From contig CANQSN010000005.1 of the NCBI GenBank assembly GCA_947626505.1, positions 1 to 64,000 of the forward strand: a DNA stretch of 64,000 bases, written 5' to 3'. A program made the position numbers and the translations under genes. Of this stretch, positions 1 through 9,340 are shown piece after piece. Source of the stretch: an uncultured Lachnospiraceae bacterium. Its GTDB lineage: Bacteria > Bacillota > Clostridia > Lachnospirales > Lachnospiraceae. A model generated the notes under the pieces. It was given only the letters and a program-made list of their open reading frames with translations, did no database searches and was not told the origin of the DNA. Positions within the stretch are counted from its first letter, which is position 1, and each line of letters opens with the position of its first letter.

Positions 1-19
1 ATACTTTTCCGAACGCATT

Positions 20-637
20 TTACATGTCCGTAACCATAGATTTATCGGATTCATATCTCTTTGCTTTCTCATAAAAAGTAGTCCTTGCCATCCCGCAAAA
101 CTCCGAAGCTTCTGTTACATTTGCCTTTCCCGTTTTCCACATTTGATATGCTTTATGAAAATTCCCCGGCAGCGGCTTTGGCTCACGTCCAAATTTCACT
201 CCCTTTTCTTTTGCAACTGCAATGCCTTCAGACTGACGCTGCCTGATACTGGTTCTCTCCGTTTCTGCTACATAACTCAAAAGCGCCAAAACAATATCTG
301 ACAGAAAAGTCCCTATCAAATCTTTGTCGCGCCTTGTATCAAGAATCGGCATGTCCAATACTACAATATCCGCTTTTTTCTTTTTTGTGATAATCTCCCA
401 CTGTTCCAGTATCTCTCTGTAATTTCTTCCCAGTCTGTCAATACTCTTTATGTAAATCACATCATCCTCTCTAACCTTATTAATCATCCTTTTATACATG
501 GTCCTTTCAAAATCCCTGCCTGACTTCTTATCCACAAAGATATTGCCTTCTTCAATACCCATTTCTTTAAGGGCCGCAATCTGCCTCCCCTCATTTTGAT
601 CCCTGCTGCTGACGCGTGCATATCCATACTCTTTCAT
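20..637 (-). CDS. Small serine recombinase (resolvase/invertase family)
   Basis: Site-specific recombinase of the Tn3 resolvase / DNA invertase class. The N-terminal catalytic domain opens with YARVSSRDQ; with the chosen start the first Ser is residue 10, the same position as the nucleophile of gamma-delta resolvase. A DRLGR motif and an ERTSIRQRQSEG helix follow. The C-terminus (from about residue 155) is a short helix-turn-helix ending in a TFYEKAKRY recognition helix. Length, about 205 aa, is normal for the family. The ATG at 637 was chosen because AGGAG lies 9 bases upstream; an ATG three codons earlier abuts the AGGAG. No transposase partner is visible to the right. The gene sits at the window edge, so it may be the border of a mobile element. 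A perfect palindrome lies 38 bases upstream. Confidence 0.88.
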   Translation of the reverse strand: MKEYGYARVSSRDQNEGRQIAALKEMGIEEGNIFVDKKSGRDFERTMYKRMINKVREDDVIYIKSIDRLGRNYREILEQWEIITKKKKADIVVLDMPILDTRRDKDLIGTFLSDIVLALLSYVAETERTSIRQRQSEGIAVAKEKGVKFGREPKPLPGNFHKAYQMWKTGKANVTEASEFCGMARTTFYEKAKRYESDKSMVTDM

Positions 638-674
638 AGTTTTCATCTCCTATATAAATATTTAAAGTTTATCG

Positions 675-700
675 TTCAAGGCTCGCAGACGAGCCTTGAA
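675..700. repeat. Perfect 11-bp inverted repeat, GC-rich
   Basis: TTCAAGGCTCG (675-685), loop CAGA, CGAGCCTTGAA (690-700). It lies between the recombinase start and the dapL terminator. Related palindromes occur at 11712-11733 and 41941-41962. It could be a terminator-type hairpin, a dispersed repeat or a recombinase binding site. No clear T-tract follows on either strand. Confidence 0.7.
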
Positions 701-733
701 TTTCCTTGTGATTTAATTTTTATTTTTTGCAAT

Positions 734-778
734 AAAAAAAGGCAGTTACCGTATTTACTACGCATAACTGCCTTTTTT
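734..778 (-). terminator. Bidirectional intrinsic terminator after dapL
   Basis: GGCAGTTA (741-748) pairs with TAACTGCC (765-772). It is flanked by A7 on one side and T6 on the other, so it can act on both strands. It lies just beyond the dapL stop codon. Confidence 0.85.
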
Positions 779-800
779 ACTGATATAAACATAATATTTT

Positions 801-2015
801 TTACATTCTCTTTATCCTGTCAACCGCTTCCACTGTGTTCTCATATGTTCCAAATGCAGTCAACCGGAAATATCCTTCCCCAGAAGGCCCAAAGCCCGAG
901 CCGGGCGTTCCAACCACCTTAGCTTCATTTAACAGCTTGTCAAAAAATTCCCAGCTTGTCATATTGTCCGGAGTCTCAAGCCAAATGTAAGGAGCATTTA
1001 CACCACCGCTTACAGAATAACCTGCTTCCTTTAAGCCATCATAGATTATTTTAGCATTTCTCTGATAATATCCTACCTGCTCCTTCAACTGAGCCTTTCC
1101 TTCAGGGGTATAGACAGCAGCTCCGGCCTGTTGGATAATATATGGCACTCCATTAAACTTCGTTCCATGTCTTCTTGCCCAAAGGGAGTTAAGTGTAACG
1201 TCTCCACATTTCAATTCCTTTGGAACAACTGTAAATCCCAGACGGGTTCCGGTAAATCCTGCATTTTTAGAAAAACTCCTTATCTCAATGGCGCAGGTTT
1301 TAGCCCCTTCGCACTCATAAATGGAATGGGCTACATTATCCTCTGTAATATATGCCTCATACGCCGCATCATATATTATGCAGGCGCCTGACTTATTAGC
1401 ATAATCAACCCACTCCTGAAGCTGATCTTTCGTAATTGTAGAGCCTGTTGGGTTATTGGGGAAACAAAGGTAAATCAAGTCTGGTGTTTCGCTCGGTAAT
1501 TCCGGTGCAAACCCTGTCTCTTTTGTACAAGGCATATATATTACATCACTCCAACGCTCAGAGCCTGCATCATATGTACCCGTTCTTCCCGCCATTACAT
1601 TAGTATCCACATATACCGGATATACAGGATCGCATACTGCAATCTTATTGTCTTGTCCAAAAATCTCCTGTATATTGCCGGAATCACTCTTTGCGCCATC
1701 ACTTATAAATATCTCATCTATGGAAATATCAACGCCTCTTGCCTTATAATCATGCTCAGCAATTGCTTCCCGCAAAAAGCTGTATCCCAAATCAGGGGCA
1801 TATCCCTTGAAGCCGGCTTCATCTGCCATTTCATCCACTGCATCATGCAGACGTTTTATAATAGCAGGCGCCAAAGGTCTTGTCACATCTCCTATTCCAA
1901 GGCTTATTACCGCTTCGTCAGGATTTGCCTGCTTATAGGCTGCTACCTTCTTAGCAATGGTAGAAAATAAATAACTTCCCGGTAACTTTAAATAATTCTC
2001 ATTAATTTTAAACAT
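801..2015 (-). CDS. dapL: LL-diaminopimelate aminotransferase
   Basis: PLP-dependent fold-type I aminotransferase. It converts tetrahydrodipicolinate directly to LL-diaminopimelate with glutamate as amino donor, bypassing the succinyl/acetyl DAP routes to lysine and peptidoglycan. The 404-aa length and the start [17 protein letters not shown] are typical of DapL. Visible motifs are [11 protein letters not shown] near residue 40, CFPNNPTGS near 185, and the PLP-lysine motif [13 protein letters not shown] near 250. AGGAGG lies 8 bases before the ATG. It follows the ANTAR gene by 22 bases and ends at a strong terminator, so it may be the last gene of the carAB-glnA transcript. Confidence 0.96.
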   Translation of the reverse strand: MFKINENYLKLPGSYLFSTIAKKVAAYKQANPDEAVISLGIGDVTRPLAPAIIKRLHDAVDEMADEAGFKGYAPDLGYSFLREAIAEHDYKARGVDISIDEIFISDGAKSDSGNIQEIFGQDNKIAVCDPVYPVYVDTNVMAGRTGTYDAGSERWSDVIYMPCTKETGFAPELPSETPDLIYLCFPNNPTGSTITKDQLQEWVDYANKSGACIIYDAAYEAYITEDNVAHSIYECEGAKTCAIEIRSFSKNAGFTGTRLGFTVVPKELKCGDVTLNSLWARRHGTKFNGVPYIIQQAGAAVYTPEGKAQLKEQVGYYQRNAKIIYDGLKEAGYSVSGGVNAPYIWLETPDNMTSWEFFDKLLNEAKVVGTPGSGFGPSGEGYFRLTAFGTYENTVEAVDRIKRM

Positions 2016-2037
2016 TTAGTTTCCTCCTTCTAAATTT

Positions 2038-2580
2038 CTAATAAATATCTAATACATCCCTTGCAGTAAGTACCATATTCTGTCCATTGTCCATGCTCTT
2101 TTTCTGCAAATACCTGTGAGCCTCCTCCTCGCTCCACCCCTTTTCATTCATAAGCACTGTCTTGGCATGTACAATCACTGCTGCCTCCTCATCAGAGCGG
2201 GATTTTTTCATTTCCTTTTGCCTCTTTCGCTTTCCGGCAATATGTTCTAACATATAATTAGTAGTTTCCACAAGCTCATAGCCCTTAAAGGGCATTCTAA
2301 GACAAACTATCTCTGATTCGTCAATCTCAGCTCGTTGACTCTTTGAGGCAATCAATAACATCTCAAATGTATCCGGCAAATAACTAAGCAGCTCCGAATA
2401 TACCATATCCACATACCGGTAACTGCAAACTACCAATCCATAATCCAAATCATCTATCGCATGAATCACCTGAGCCCCTGTACTGCATATAGCAGTTACA
2501 GGAATTCCATTTTTAATAAGAAGTCCTCTTATACTTTTGGCAATATCTTCCTTGGGAAACAGAATAATCACATTAATCAT
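2038..2580 (-). CDS. ANTAR-domain response regulator (RNA-binding antiterminator type)
   Basis: A 180-aa protein with an N-terminal receiver-like domain (residues 1-115). It lacks a convincing phospho-acceptor Asp motif, so it may be a pseudo-receiver. The C-terminal helical region (about 120-180) fits the ANTAR family: acidic/basic coiled helix, then AKTVLMNEKGWSEEEAHRYL and a final short helix. Known ANTAR proteins bind paired RNA stem-loops that overlap terminators and allow read-through, often in nitrogen or ethanolamine genes. It lies 15 bases downstream of glnA in the same direction, with GGAGGTGG before the ATG. Regulation of nitrogen genes, perhaps glnN, is inferred from position only. 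Confidence 0.85.
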   Translation of the reverse strand: MINVIILFPKEDIAKSIRGLLIKNGIPVTAICSTGAQVIHAIDDLDYGLVVCSYRYVDMVYSELLSYLPDTFEMLLIASKSQRAEIDESEIVCLRMPFKGYELVETTNYMLEHIAGKRKRQKEMKKSRSDEEAAVIVHAKTVLMNEKGWSEEEAHRYLQKKSMDNGQNMVLTARDVLDIY

Positions 2581-2595
2581 CTGTCCACCTCCGGC

Positions 2596-3924
2596 CTATA
2601 TCTTATACAGATACTCCTGAATCTCCCAATCAGTTACCTGTGAAGTGTATGTGAACCATTCGTCACGCTTGGCAGTTTCATACATCTGACTGGTATGAAC
2701 GCCTAAAACATTCTGAATATATTCATCTTTTTGAAACTTCTGTACAGCCTCCCACAAATTCACCGGTAGGCTTTTAATCCCTGCTTCCTTACGCTCATTA
2801 GATGACATGGCATAAATATTGCTTTTTACCTCAGCCGGAACCTTTAACTCCCTTTCTATGCCATCAAGTCCCGCTGCAAGGCAAACTGCCAATGCAAGAT
2901 ACGGATTGGCTGCCGGATCCGGACTTCTAAGCTCCACTCTTGTACTGGCCCCCCTTGACGCGGGAATTCTAATCAGCGGGCTGCGATTTGTTCTGGACCA
3001 TGCGATATATACCGGCGCTTCATATCCTGAAACCAAACGCTTATATGAATTAACTAAAGGATTAGTAATTATACTCATGCCTGCTGCATGTTCCATCAAA
3101 CCTGCTATAAACTGGTATGCCTGCTTACTAAGCTTGTTTTCCCCTGAAGAATCAGCAAATACATTCTTTCCATCCCTATTCAACGACATATTGAGATGCA
3201 TTCCGGAGCCATGTACATCATATATAGGCTTTGGCATAAAGCTGGCAAACAAACCATGCCTCTTTGCAATAGAGCGTACCACCAGCTTAAAAGTTACAAT
3301 ATTATCCGCAGTCTTTAAAGCATTATCATACCTAAAATCAATCTCATGCTGGGCTGGCGCCATCTCGTGATGCGAGGTCTCAATGGTAAAATTCATCTTT
3401 TCCAAAGCAAGCACCATGTCGCGCCTTGCATTTTCCCCAAAATCTAAAGGCCCTAAATCAAAATATCCCGCCTTTTCATGGGTAATTGTTGTAGGCCTGT
3501 TCTCATCATCAGTGTGGAACAGGAAAAATTCACATTCCGGGCCAACTTCAAAAGTATATCCCATTTCCGCCGCCCTCTTTAACTCCTTTTTCAGTATATA
3601 CCTTGGATCTCCCTCAAAAGGCGTGCCATCAGGATTGTATACATCACAGATAAGCCTTGCCACCTTACCTACCTGCGGACGCCATGGAAATATCTCAAAC
3701 GTATCCAAGTCAGGGTACAAAAACATATCAGATTCTTCAATACCCACAAATCCATCAATAGAAGAACCATCAAATAATACTTTATTGTCCAACGCCTCGT
3801 CCAAATGGCTTACTGTTATTGCAACATTTTTAAGTGTTCCAAATGCATCTGTAAATTGAAGACGGATAAACTCTACATCGTTTTCTTCCACAAGTCTTAA
3901 AATATCCTGTTTTGTATATTTCAT
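2596..3924 (-). CDS. glnA: Glutamine synthetase, type I
   Basis: ATP-dependent ligation of ammonia to glutamate. At 442 aa it is the short Gram-positive type I (alpha) form. Recognisable blocks are VRLQF-like N-terminal beta-grasp, FDGSSIDGF (about 52), GPECEFFLF (about 131), [19 protein letters not shown] (about 186), [10 protein letters not shown] (about 242), [19 protein letters not shown] and the [18 protein letters not shown] region. The adenylylation-site segment of the beta form is absent, as expected. It starts 12 bases after carB with AGGAGG before the ATG, so it has no promoter region or leader of its own and should be transcribed from the carA promoter. A second, type III enzyme lies at 42-44 kb. 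Confidence 0.96.
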   Translation of the reverse strand: MKYTKQDILRLVEENDVEFIRLQFTDAFGTLKNVAITVSHLDEALDNKVLFDGSSIDGFVGIEESDMFLYPDLDTFEIFPWRPQVGKVARLICDVYNPDGTPFEGDPRYILKKELKRAAEMGYTFEVGPECEFFLFHTDDENRPTTITHEKAGYFDLGPLDFGENARRDMVLALEKMNFTIETSHHEMAPAQHEIDFRYDNALKTADNIVTFKLVVRSIAKRHGLFASFMPKPIYDVHGSGMHLNMSLNRDGKNVFADSSGENKLSKQAYQFIAGLMEHAAGMSIITNPLVNSYKRLVSGYEAPVYIAWSRTNRSPLIRIPASRGASTRVELRSPDPAANPYLALAVCLAAGLDGIERELKVPAEVKSNIYAMSSNERKEAGIKSLPVNLWEAVQKFQKDEYIQNVLGVHTSQMYETAKRDEWFTYTSQVTDWEIQEYLYKI

Positions 3925-3936
3925 AAAACAAACCTC

Positions 3937-6900
3937 CTATATTGCCGCAATATCTATAACGTGAAGGTCCTTTGTACCGCTTTCCAAACTGGTGAGTAAA
4001 GCTGCTGCTGTATCCAGCGAAGTAATACATGTCACTCCTGTTTCAATGGCATGGCGCCGAATCAGGAAACCGTCCCTGCTCTTATCAATTCCCTGATTTG
4101 GCGTATCAATAACCAAATCAATATCATGCTGCAAAATCAAGTCCAAAAGTGTAGGCGATTCCTGTTCAATCTTATTAATAGGGTGGGCGTTGACACCATT
4201 TTCATTTAATGTCTTACAGGTACTTCTTGTTGAGTAAATCTCATAACCCAATGCCTGAAAACGCCTTCCTATATCCACTGCGTCAAGCTTATCAGAATCC
4301 TTTACCGTAAGAATCATCTTTTTATGCTTTGGCAAATCAATTCCGGCTCCCAAAAACGCCTTATATAAAGCTGCATTAAAATTCTTGCTGACGCCAAGGC
4401 ATTCGCCTGTTGACTTCATTTCCGGTCCTAAGCTAATCTCAGCGCCGCGAAGCTTCTCAAAAGAAAATACCGGCATCTTTATTGCAATATACTCACTTTC
4501 CTTTTGAAGTCCCGGCTCATATCCAAGCTCACGAATAGTAGCTCCCACAATGACCTTTGACGCCAAATCAACAATCGGAATTCCTGTCACCTTGCTTATA
4601 TATGGCACTGTTCTTGAAGAACGCGGGTTGACCTCAATAACATATACCTCATCCTGATATACAATAAACTGAATATTAATAAGTCCTATTACATGCAGCG
4701 ATTTAGCAAGCCTTCTGGTATATTCCACAATAACCCTCTGGTTTTTCGGCGTAATGCTCTGCGCCGGATAAACAGAAATGCTGTCTCCTGAATGTATTCC
4801 TGCCCTCTCCACATGCTCCATGATTCCGGGAATCAGAATATCTTCACCGTCACACACAGCATCGACCTCTACCTCCTTACCCATTAAGTATTTATCAATG
4901 AGTATAGGATGCTCCTGCTTATGCTGGGTAATAACATCCATAAATTCAATAATATCCTTGTCAGAAATAGCAATCTGCATACCCGCTCCGCCAAGTACAT
5001 AGGATGGTCTTATTAAAACCGGATATCCTAAGCTCTGAGCTGCATCTATAGCCTCATCACATGTAAATACCGTAGTTCCCTTAGGTCTTGGAATACAGCA
5101 TTCCTCCAAAATCTCATCAAACAACTCCCTGTCCTCGGCAGCGTCTACATTTTCCGCACTTGTACCAAGAATCTTAACTCCCATTTTAAGAAGCGCTTCC
5201 GTAAGCTTAATTGCAGTCTGTCCTCCAAACTGTACCACTGCGCCATCAGGCTTTTCAAGATTAACAATTCCTTCTACATCCTCGGCAGTAAGCGGCTCAA
5301 AATAAAGCTTATCTGCAATATCAAAATCTGTGGAAACTGTTTCCGGATTATTATTTACAATAATTGTTTCATAACCCATGTCCTTAAATGCCCATACGCT
5401 ATGAACCGAACAGTAATCAAATTCAATTCCCTGACCAATGCGGATAGGTCCTGAACCCAAAACCATGATACGCTTTCTTGTCTTTTCAGATACCACCTCA
5501 TTCTCGCTGCCATAGCATGAATAATAGTATGGCGTGGTTGCCTCAAACTCTGCCGCACAGGTATCAACCATCTTATATGCCGGATAAATGCCATACTTTA
5601 TGCGAAGCTCCTTAATCTCTTCCTCAGTATGTCCGGTAATCCTGCCAATAACCTCATCTGGAAATTCAAGCCGCTTTGCTTTTCCAAGCATTTCCTTATC
5701 CAGCTTCTTATCCTTTAGCTCCTGCTCCATTTCTACCAGAATTGAAATTTTATCCAAAAACCACAAATCTATCTTGGTAATCTTATGAATATGCTCCAAA
5801 GAAATTCCACGACGGATTGCCTCTGCAATAACCCAAATCCGGCGGTCATCCACCCGGTGCAGCTCCTGCTCAATCTCCTCGTCACTCTGATTTTCAAATT
5901 CAGGATACATAAGGCTGTCCACATGCTGCTCCAACGAGCGGATTGCCTTCATCAATGCACCCTCAAAATTTGTGCAGATACTCATAACCTCTCCGGTTGC
6001 CTTCATTTGCGTTGTAAGAGTACGTTTGGCTTTAATAAATTTGTCAAATGGGAGCCTTGGAATCTTAACTACACAATAGTCAATGGTCGGCTCAAAGCTG
6101 GCGTAGGTTTTGCCGGTTATAGCATTTGGAATCTCATCCAAATCATATCCCAAAGCAATCTTGGCAGTCACCTTTGCAATCGGATAGCCTGTTGCCTTGG
6201 ACGCCAATGCAGATGAACGACTTACTCTTGGATTAACTTCAATAACGCAGTATTCAAATGACTCAGGATGCAGGGCAAACTGCACATTACATCCGCCGGT
6301 AATGTTAAGCTCTGTAATAATATTAAGAGCCGAGGTCCTAAGCATCTGGTATTCCTTATCACCCAAAGTCTGAGAAGGCGCCACCACTATAGAATCTCCT
6401 GTGTGAACACCTACCGGATCAAGATTCTCCATATTACATACAGTGATACAGGTACCATTTGCATCCCTCATCACCTCGTACTCAATCTCTTTCCAGCCTG
6501 CAATGCAGCGTTCCACAAGTACCTGTCCCACGCGGCTTAACCGAAGACCATTTTCCAGAATCTCACAAAATTCCCCCTCGTTCTCAGCAATACCTCCACC
6601 GCTGCCTCCTAGAGTATACGCCGGACGAAGCACAACCGGATAACCAATCTTTTGAACAAATGCAAGCCCCTCTTTAACGGAATTTACAACCTCTGAAGGA
6701 GCAATCGGTTCACCAATCTTCTCCATAGTATTCTTAAATTCCTGTCTGTCCTCTGCCTTTTTAATAGTGAGCGATGATGTTCCAATAAGCTTTACACTGT
6801 GCTCCTCCAAAAAACCGGTTTCCTCTAAAGCCATCGCAATGTTTAATGCTGCCTGTCCGCCAAGGGTTGGAAGAATACTGTCCGGCTTCTCCTTCACAAT

Positions 6901-7131
6901 AATCTTCTCAACAACCTCTGCAGTAAGAGGTTCAATATACACCTTGTCAGCAATGTTCTTGTCCGTCATAATCGTAGCCGGATTGGAATTTACCAAAACC
7001 ACCTCCACTCCCTCCTCCTTCAGAGAGCGGCATGCCTGGGTTCCTGCATAATCAAATTCTGCTGCCTGTCCAATAACAATCGGTCCGGAGCCAATCACCA
7101 ATACTTTCTTTATGTCTTTAATACGCGGCAT
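3937..7131 (-). CDS. carB: Carbamoyl phosphate synthase, large subunit
   Basis: Makes carbamoyl phosphate from bicarbonate, ATP and the ammonia delivered by CarA, for pyrimidines and arginine. The 1064 aa hold the usual duplicated ATP-grasp halves: VLVIGSGPIVIGQAAEFDY near residue 10 and the equivalent VLGSGPIRIGQGIEFDY near 560. The oligomerisation segment lies between them. A C-terminal MGS-like allosteric domain starts near 940 and ends with SGTKDLHVIDIAAI. The ATG overlaps the carA stop as TAATG and GGAGGTG lies within the carA end, so translation is probably coupled. No frameshift or missing segment was seen. Confidence 0.97.
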   Translation of the reverse strand: MPRIKDIKKVLVIGSGPIVIGQAAEFDYAGTQACRSLKEEGVEVVLVNSNPATIMTDKNIADKVYIEPLTAEVVEKIIVKEKPDSILPTLGGQAALNIAMALEETGFLEEHSVKLIGTSSLTIKKAEDRQEFKNTMEKIGEPIAPSEVVNSVKEGLAFVQKIGYPVVLRPAYTLGGSGGGIAENEGEFCEILENGLRLSRVGQVLVERCIAGWKEIEYEVMRDANGTCITVCNMENLDPVGVHTGDSIVVAPSQTLGDKEYQMLRTSALNIITELNITGGCNVQFALHPESFEYCVIEVNPRVSRSSALASKATGYPIAKVTAKIALGYDLDEIPNAITGKTYASFEPTIDYCVVKIPRLPFDKFIKAKRTLTTQMKATGEVMSICTNFEGALMKAIRSLEQHVDSLMYPEFENQSDEEIEQELHRVDDRRIWVIAEAIRRGISLEHIHKITKIDLWFLDKISILVEMEQELKDKKLDKEMLGKAKRLEFPDEVIGRITGHTEEEIKELRIKYGIYPAYKMVDTCAAEFEATTPYYYSCYGSENEVVSEKTRKRIMVLGSGPIRIGQGIEFDYCSVHSVWAFKDMGYETIIVNNNPETVSTDFDIADKLYFEPLTAEDVEGIVNLEKPDGAVVQFGGQTAIKLTEALLKMGVKILGTSAENVDAAEDRELFDEILEECCIPRPKGTTVFTCDEAIDAAQSLGYPVLIRPSYVLGGAGMQIAISDKDIIEFMDVITQHKQEHPILIDKYLMGKEVEVDAVCDGEDILIPGIMEHVERAGIHSGDSISVYPAQSITPKNQRVIVEYTRRLAKSLHVIGLINIQFIVYQDEVYVIEVNPRSSRTVPYISKVTGIPIVDLASKVIVGATIRELGYEPGLQKESEYIAIKMPVFSFEKLRGAEISLGPEMKSTGECLGVSKNFNAALYKAFLGAGIDLPKHKKMILTVKDSDKLDAVDIGRRFQALGYEIYSTRSTCKTLNENGVNAHPINKIEQESPTLLDLILQHDIDLVIDTPNQGIDKSRDGFLIRRHAIETGVTCITSLDTAAALLTSLESGTKDLHVIDIAAI

Positions 7132-8216
7132 TATGCATTCACCTCCATCATTTTAATAAATTCATCAAATAAAAATTCGCTGTCCTGCGGGCCTCCACAG
7201 GCCTCCGGGTGGAACTGAACCGTAAATACATTCTTATTAAGATACCTTACGCCCTCACAGGTCTTATCGTTTACATTAATAAACAGCGGTTTTGCAATAT
7301 CTTTAGGCAGCGAATCCTGCTTTACTACATATCCATGGTTCTGTGAGGAAATGTACACCTTGCCATCCTCCACATTCTTTACCGGATGGTTTACACCGCG
7401 GTGTCCGTATTTCATCTTCTCTGTGTCAGCTCCATTTGCCAATGCCATCATTTGATGCCCTAAGCAAATAGCAAATATTGGAACATCAGAATCATATAAC
7501 TTCTTAATCTCCGCTATAATATCCTGACACTCCTTAGGGTCTCCGGGGCCATTACTAAGCATTATCCCATCAGGATTATCTCTTAAAATCTCGCTTGCAG
7601 TAGTAGTTGCAGGATATACTGTCACATCACAGCCACGTTTTGTAAGACATCGGACAATATTCCTCTTTGTTCCAATATCAAGTAACGCCACCTTTTTTGC
7701 TTCTCCCTCAAGCTCGCTTTTATATAGCTTCTTCTCCTTACGTGAAACCTTCTTTACAACACCTGTTACCTTGTATGCCTTAATCTTTGGAAGCACCTCC
7801 TCCAAATCATAATCTTCATTTGTAGTAATCATACCATTCATGGTACCCTTTTCCCTTAAAATCTTTGTAAGAGCCCTTGTATCAACACCCTGAATTCCCG
7901 GAATATCCTGCTGCTTAAGAAAATGCTCAATAGAATCTTCACTTCTGAAGTTGCTAGGAGTTCTGGCAATCTCCCTAACAATATAACCTGAATGCCATGC
8001 CCTTGCATTTTCCATATCCTCGCGGCAAATACCATAATTACCAATTAATGGGTAAGTCATAACCACAGCCTGCCCTGCATAAGACGGATCAGTCAACACC
8101 TCAAGATAGCCTGTCATAGAAGTGTTAAATACAATTTCACTGATAACCTCTTTTACAGCGCCAATGCTTTCTCCGGTAAATACATGTCCATCTTCCAAAA
8201 TAAGAAATGCTTTCAT
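7131..8216 (-). CDS. carA: Carbamoyl phosphate synthase, small (glutaminase) subunit
   Basis: Glutamine amidotransferase subunit that feeds ammonia to CarB. The N-terminal CPSase domain begins MKAFLILEDGHVFTGESIG. The C-terminal class I amidotransferase domain shows MLSNGPGDP, the nucleophile motif PIFAICLGHQMMALA and the VQFHPEACGGPQD His/Glu motif. The start at 8216 gives 361 aa, the normal length; an in-frame ATG 25 codons upstream would add a segment unlike the family. GGTGAATTA precedes the ATG. Carbamoyl phosphate synthase is commonly controlled by pyrimidines or arginine; here the leader of more than 190 bases between promoter and start is suspicious for RNA-level control, but no known riboswitch was recognised. 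Confidence 0.96.
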   Translation of the reverse strand: MKAFLILEDGHVFTGESIGAVKEVISEIVFNTSMTGYLEVLTDPSYAGQAVVMTYPLIGNYGICREDMENARAWHSGYIVREIARTPSNFRSEDSIEHFLKQQDIPGIQGVDTRALTKILREKGTMNGMITTNEDYDLEEVLPKIKAYKVTGVVKKVSRKEKKLYKSELEGEAKKVALLDIGTKRNIVRCLTKRGCDVTVYPATTTASEILRDNPDGIMLSNGPGDPKECQDIIAEIKKLYDSDVPIFAICLGHQMMALANGADTEKMKYGHRGVNHPVKNVEDGKVYISSQNHGYVVKQDSLPKDIAKPLFINVNDKTCEGVRYLNKNVFTVQFHPEACGGPQDSEFLFDEFIKMMEVNA

Positions 8217-8421
8217 TAATTCACCCGTTCCTTTCAAGTAATATGTGTTCCACCTACTGTCCGGCTTATTCATAAAACATTGCAGTTTCATAACATTACG
8301 TATACTCTACGCCTGCATTTTATTCATGCCTTAGCCTAAGCAATAAGTAATTTTTCTCAAAAAAAAAAGATACTTTCAAGGCACATAAAGCCCCAATTTC
8401 TCTTTCTTCTCAAATTGTCTT

Positions 8422-8450
8422 ATTGTAGCATATTTTATGCATTGATACAA
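8422..8450 (-). promoter_or_regulatory. Sigma-A type promoter of the carAB-glnA operon
   Basis: On the minus strand: TTGTAT (8445-8450), 17-base spacer, TACAAT (8422-8427). Transcription would start near 8415, leaving a leader of about 200 bases before carA. The leader holds a weak GGGGC/GCCTT hairpin (about 8380-8396), a short CAATTT/AAATTG stem before it and a run of ten T (minus strand, about 8359-8368). Confidence 0.6.
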
Positions 8451-8483
8451 GACTTCACGTATAAATAATGAAAAAATTCATTG

Positions 8484-9107
8484 CTAAGCGTCTCTCTCCT
8501 TCTTGGAATATTCACAGCCGCAGTAATTCTGTCTGTATAAATTATATTCTTTAGATAACTCGATGGACCGCTTATATCCGTTTTTCTTTTTTAAATCTGC
8601 ATAAAGGAAAGGCACATTCGACTCTTTAGACAGTCTTTCCCCAATCTCATTAAGCCATTTTGCATTTTTATAGGGACTTATGGAAAGCGTTGTGGTAAAA
8701 TAATCAAATCCTCCGCTCTTAGCTGTTTTTGCAGTTTCCCTTAAACGCAGCTCATAACAGCTATAACAGCGCTCACCTCCCTCTCTTATATGCTCCTTAC
8801 CCTTTATGGCGCTATGAAATTCCTCCGGGTTATACCTTCCCCTTATCAGCTTTATAGGATATTTGGTATTTATCTCGCCTATAAATCTTTCCTGTTCCAA
8901 AAAACGTTTGTCAAACTCCTTTGCCGGCTCAATATTGGGGTTATAATAAAATATTGTAATTTTAAATACATTCGCTAAACGTTCCAAAGTGGCGCTGCTG
9001 CAAGGTGCGCAGCAACTATGCAGCAATAATGTTGGAGTCCTGCCTTCCCTGCAAATCTCCTCAATAATTTTATCCATTTCCTTGTCATAATTTTGTATTT
9101 TTGACAC
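8484..9107 (-). CDS. queH: Epoxyqueuosine reductase QueH
   Basis: Last step of queuosine tRNA modification: reduces epoxyqueuosine to queuosine. QueH (formerly DUF208) is the non-cobalamin alternative to QueG. The 207 aa show the family cysteine set: LLHSCCAPCSSA near residue 30, ERCYSCYELRLRETA near 112 and YRQNYCGCEYS near the C-terminus. A TTTLSISPYKN block lies between. Translation starts at a GTG with AGAGGTGA upstream. It is monocistronic by spacing and has its own promoter. The carA promoter lies just downstream of its stop codon. Confidence 0.93.
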   Translation of the reverse strand: MSKIQNYDKEMDKIIEEICREGRTPTLLLHSCCAPCSSATLERLANVFKITIFYYNPNIEPAKEFDKRFLEQERFIGEINTKYPIKLIRGRYNPEEFHSAIKGKEHIREGGERCYSCYELRLRETAKTAKSGGFDYFTTTLSISPYKNAKWLNEIGERLSKESNVPFLYADLKKKNGYKRSIELSKEYNLYRQNYCGCEYSKKERDA

Positions 9108-9137
9108 TTTTTATCACCTCTTACATATTGGTCACAT

Positions 9138-9166
9138 AAAATATTGTAAAGTTTTAATAAATTCAA
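9138..9166 (-). promoter_or_regulatory. Probable queH promoter
   Basis: TTGAAT (9161-9166), 17-base spacer, TATTTT (9138-9143) on the minus strand, about 30 bases before the GTG start. Confidence 0.45.
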
Positions 9167-9228
9167 TACGCACTATGATTACTAACATTTTTATTACTTT
9201 ATCAATATTTTTTGTGAATAATTGATAA

Positions 9229-9257
9229 TTGTAAAAACCTGCGTTGTATATTATAAT
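9229..9257 (+). promoter_or_regulatory. Promoter of the 76-aa protein gene
   Basis: TTGTAA (9229-9234), exactly 17 bases, then a perfect TATAAT (9252-9257). The leader to the ATG at 9341 is about 77 bases. Confidence 0.7.
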
Positions 9258-9340
9258 GATACCATAAATAACAAATTGAATTGTATAATTTGTATAAAAC
9301 AAGCTGGCAATTTATTACAAGAAGCAAAGGGGGTCTTGTT

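Noticed and set aside
675..700. A res/hix-type recombination site for the serine recombinase
   Set aside because: A single palindrome without subsites or a second copy in inverted orientation nearby is not enough to call one.
8217..8291. In-frame extension of carA by 25 codons
   Set aside because: The family begins with the MKAFLILEDG segment; the extension has no matching sequence or better start site.
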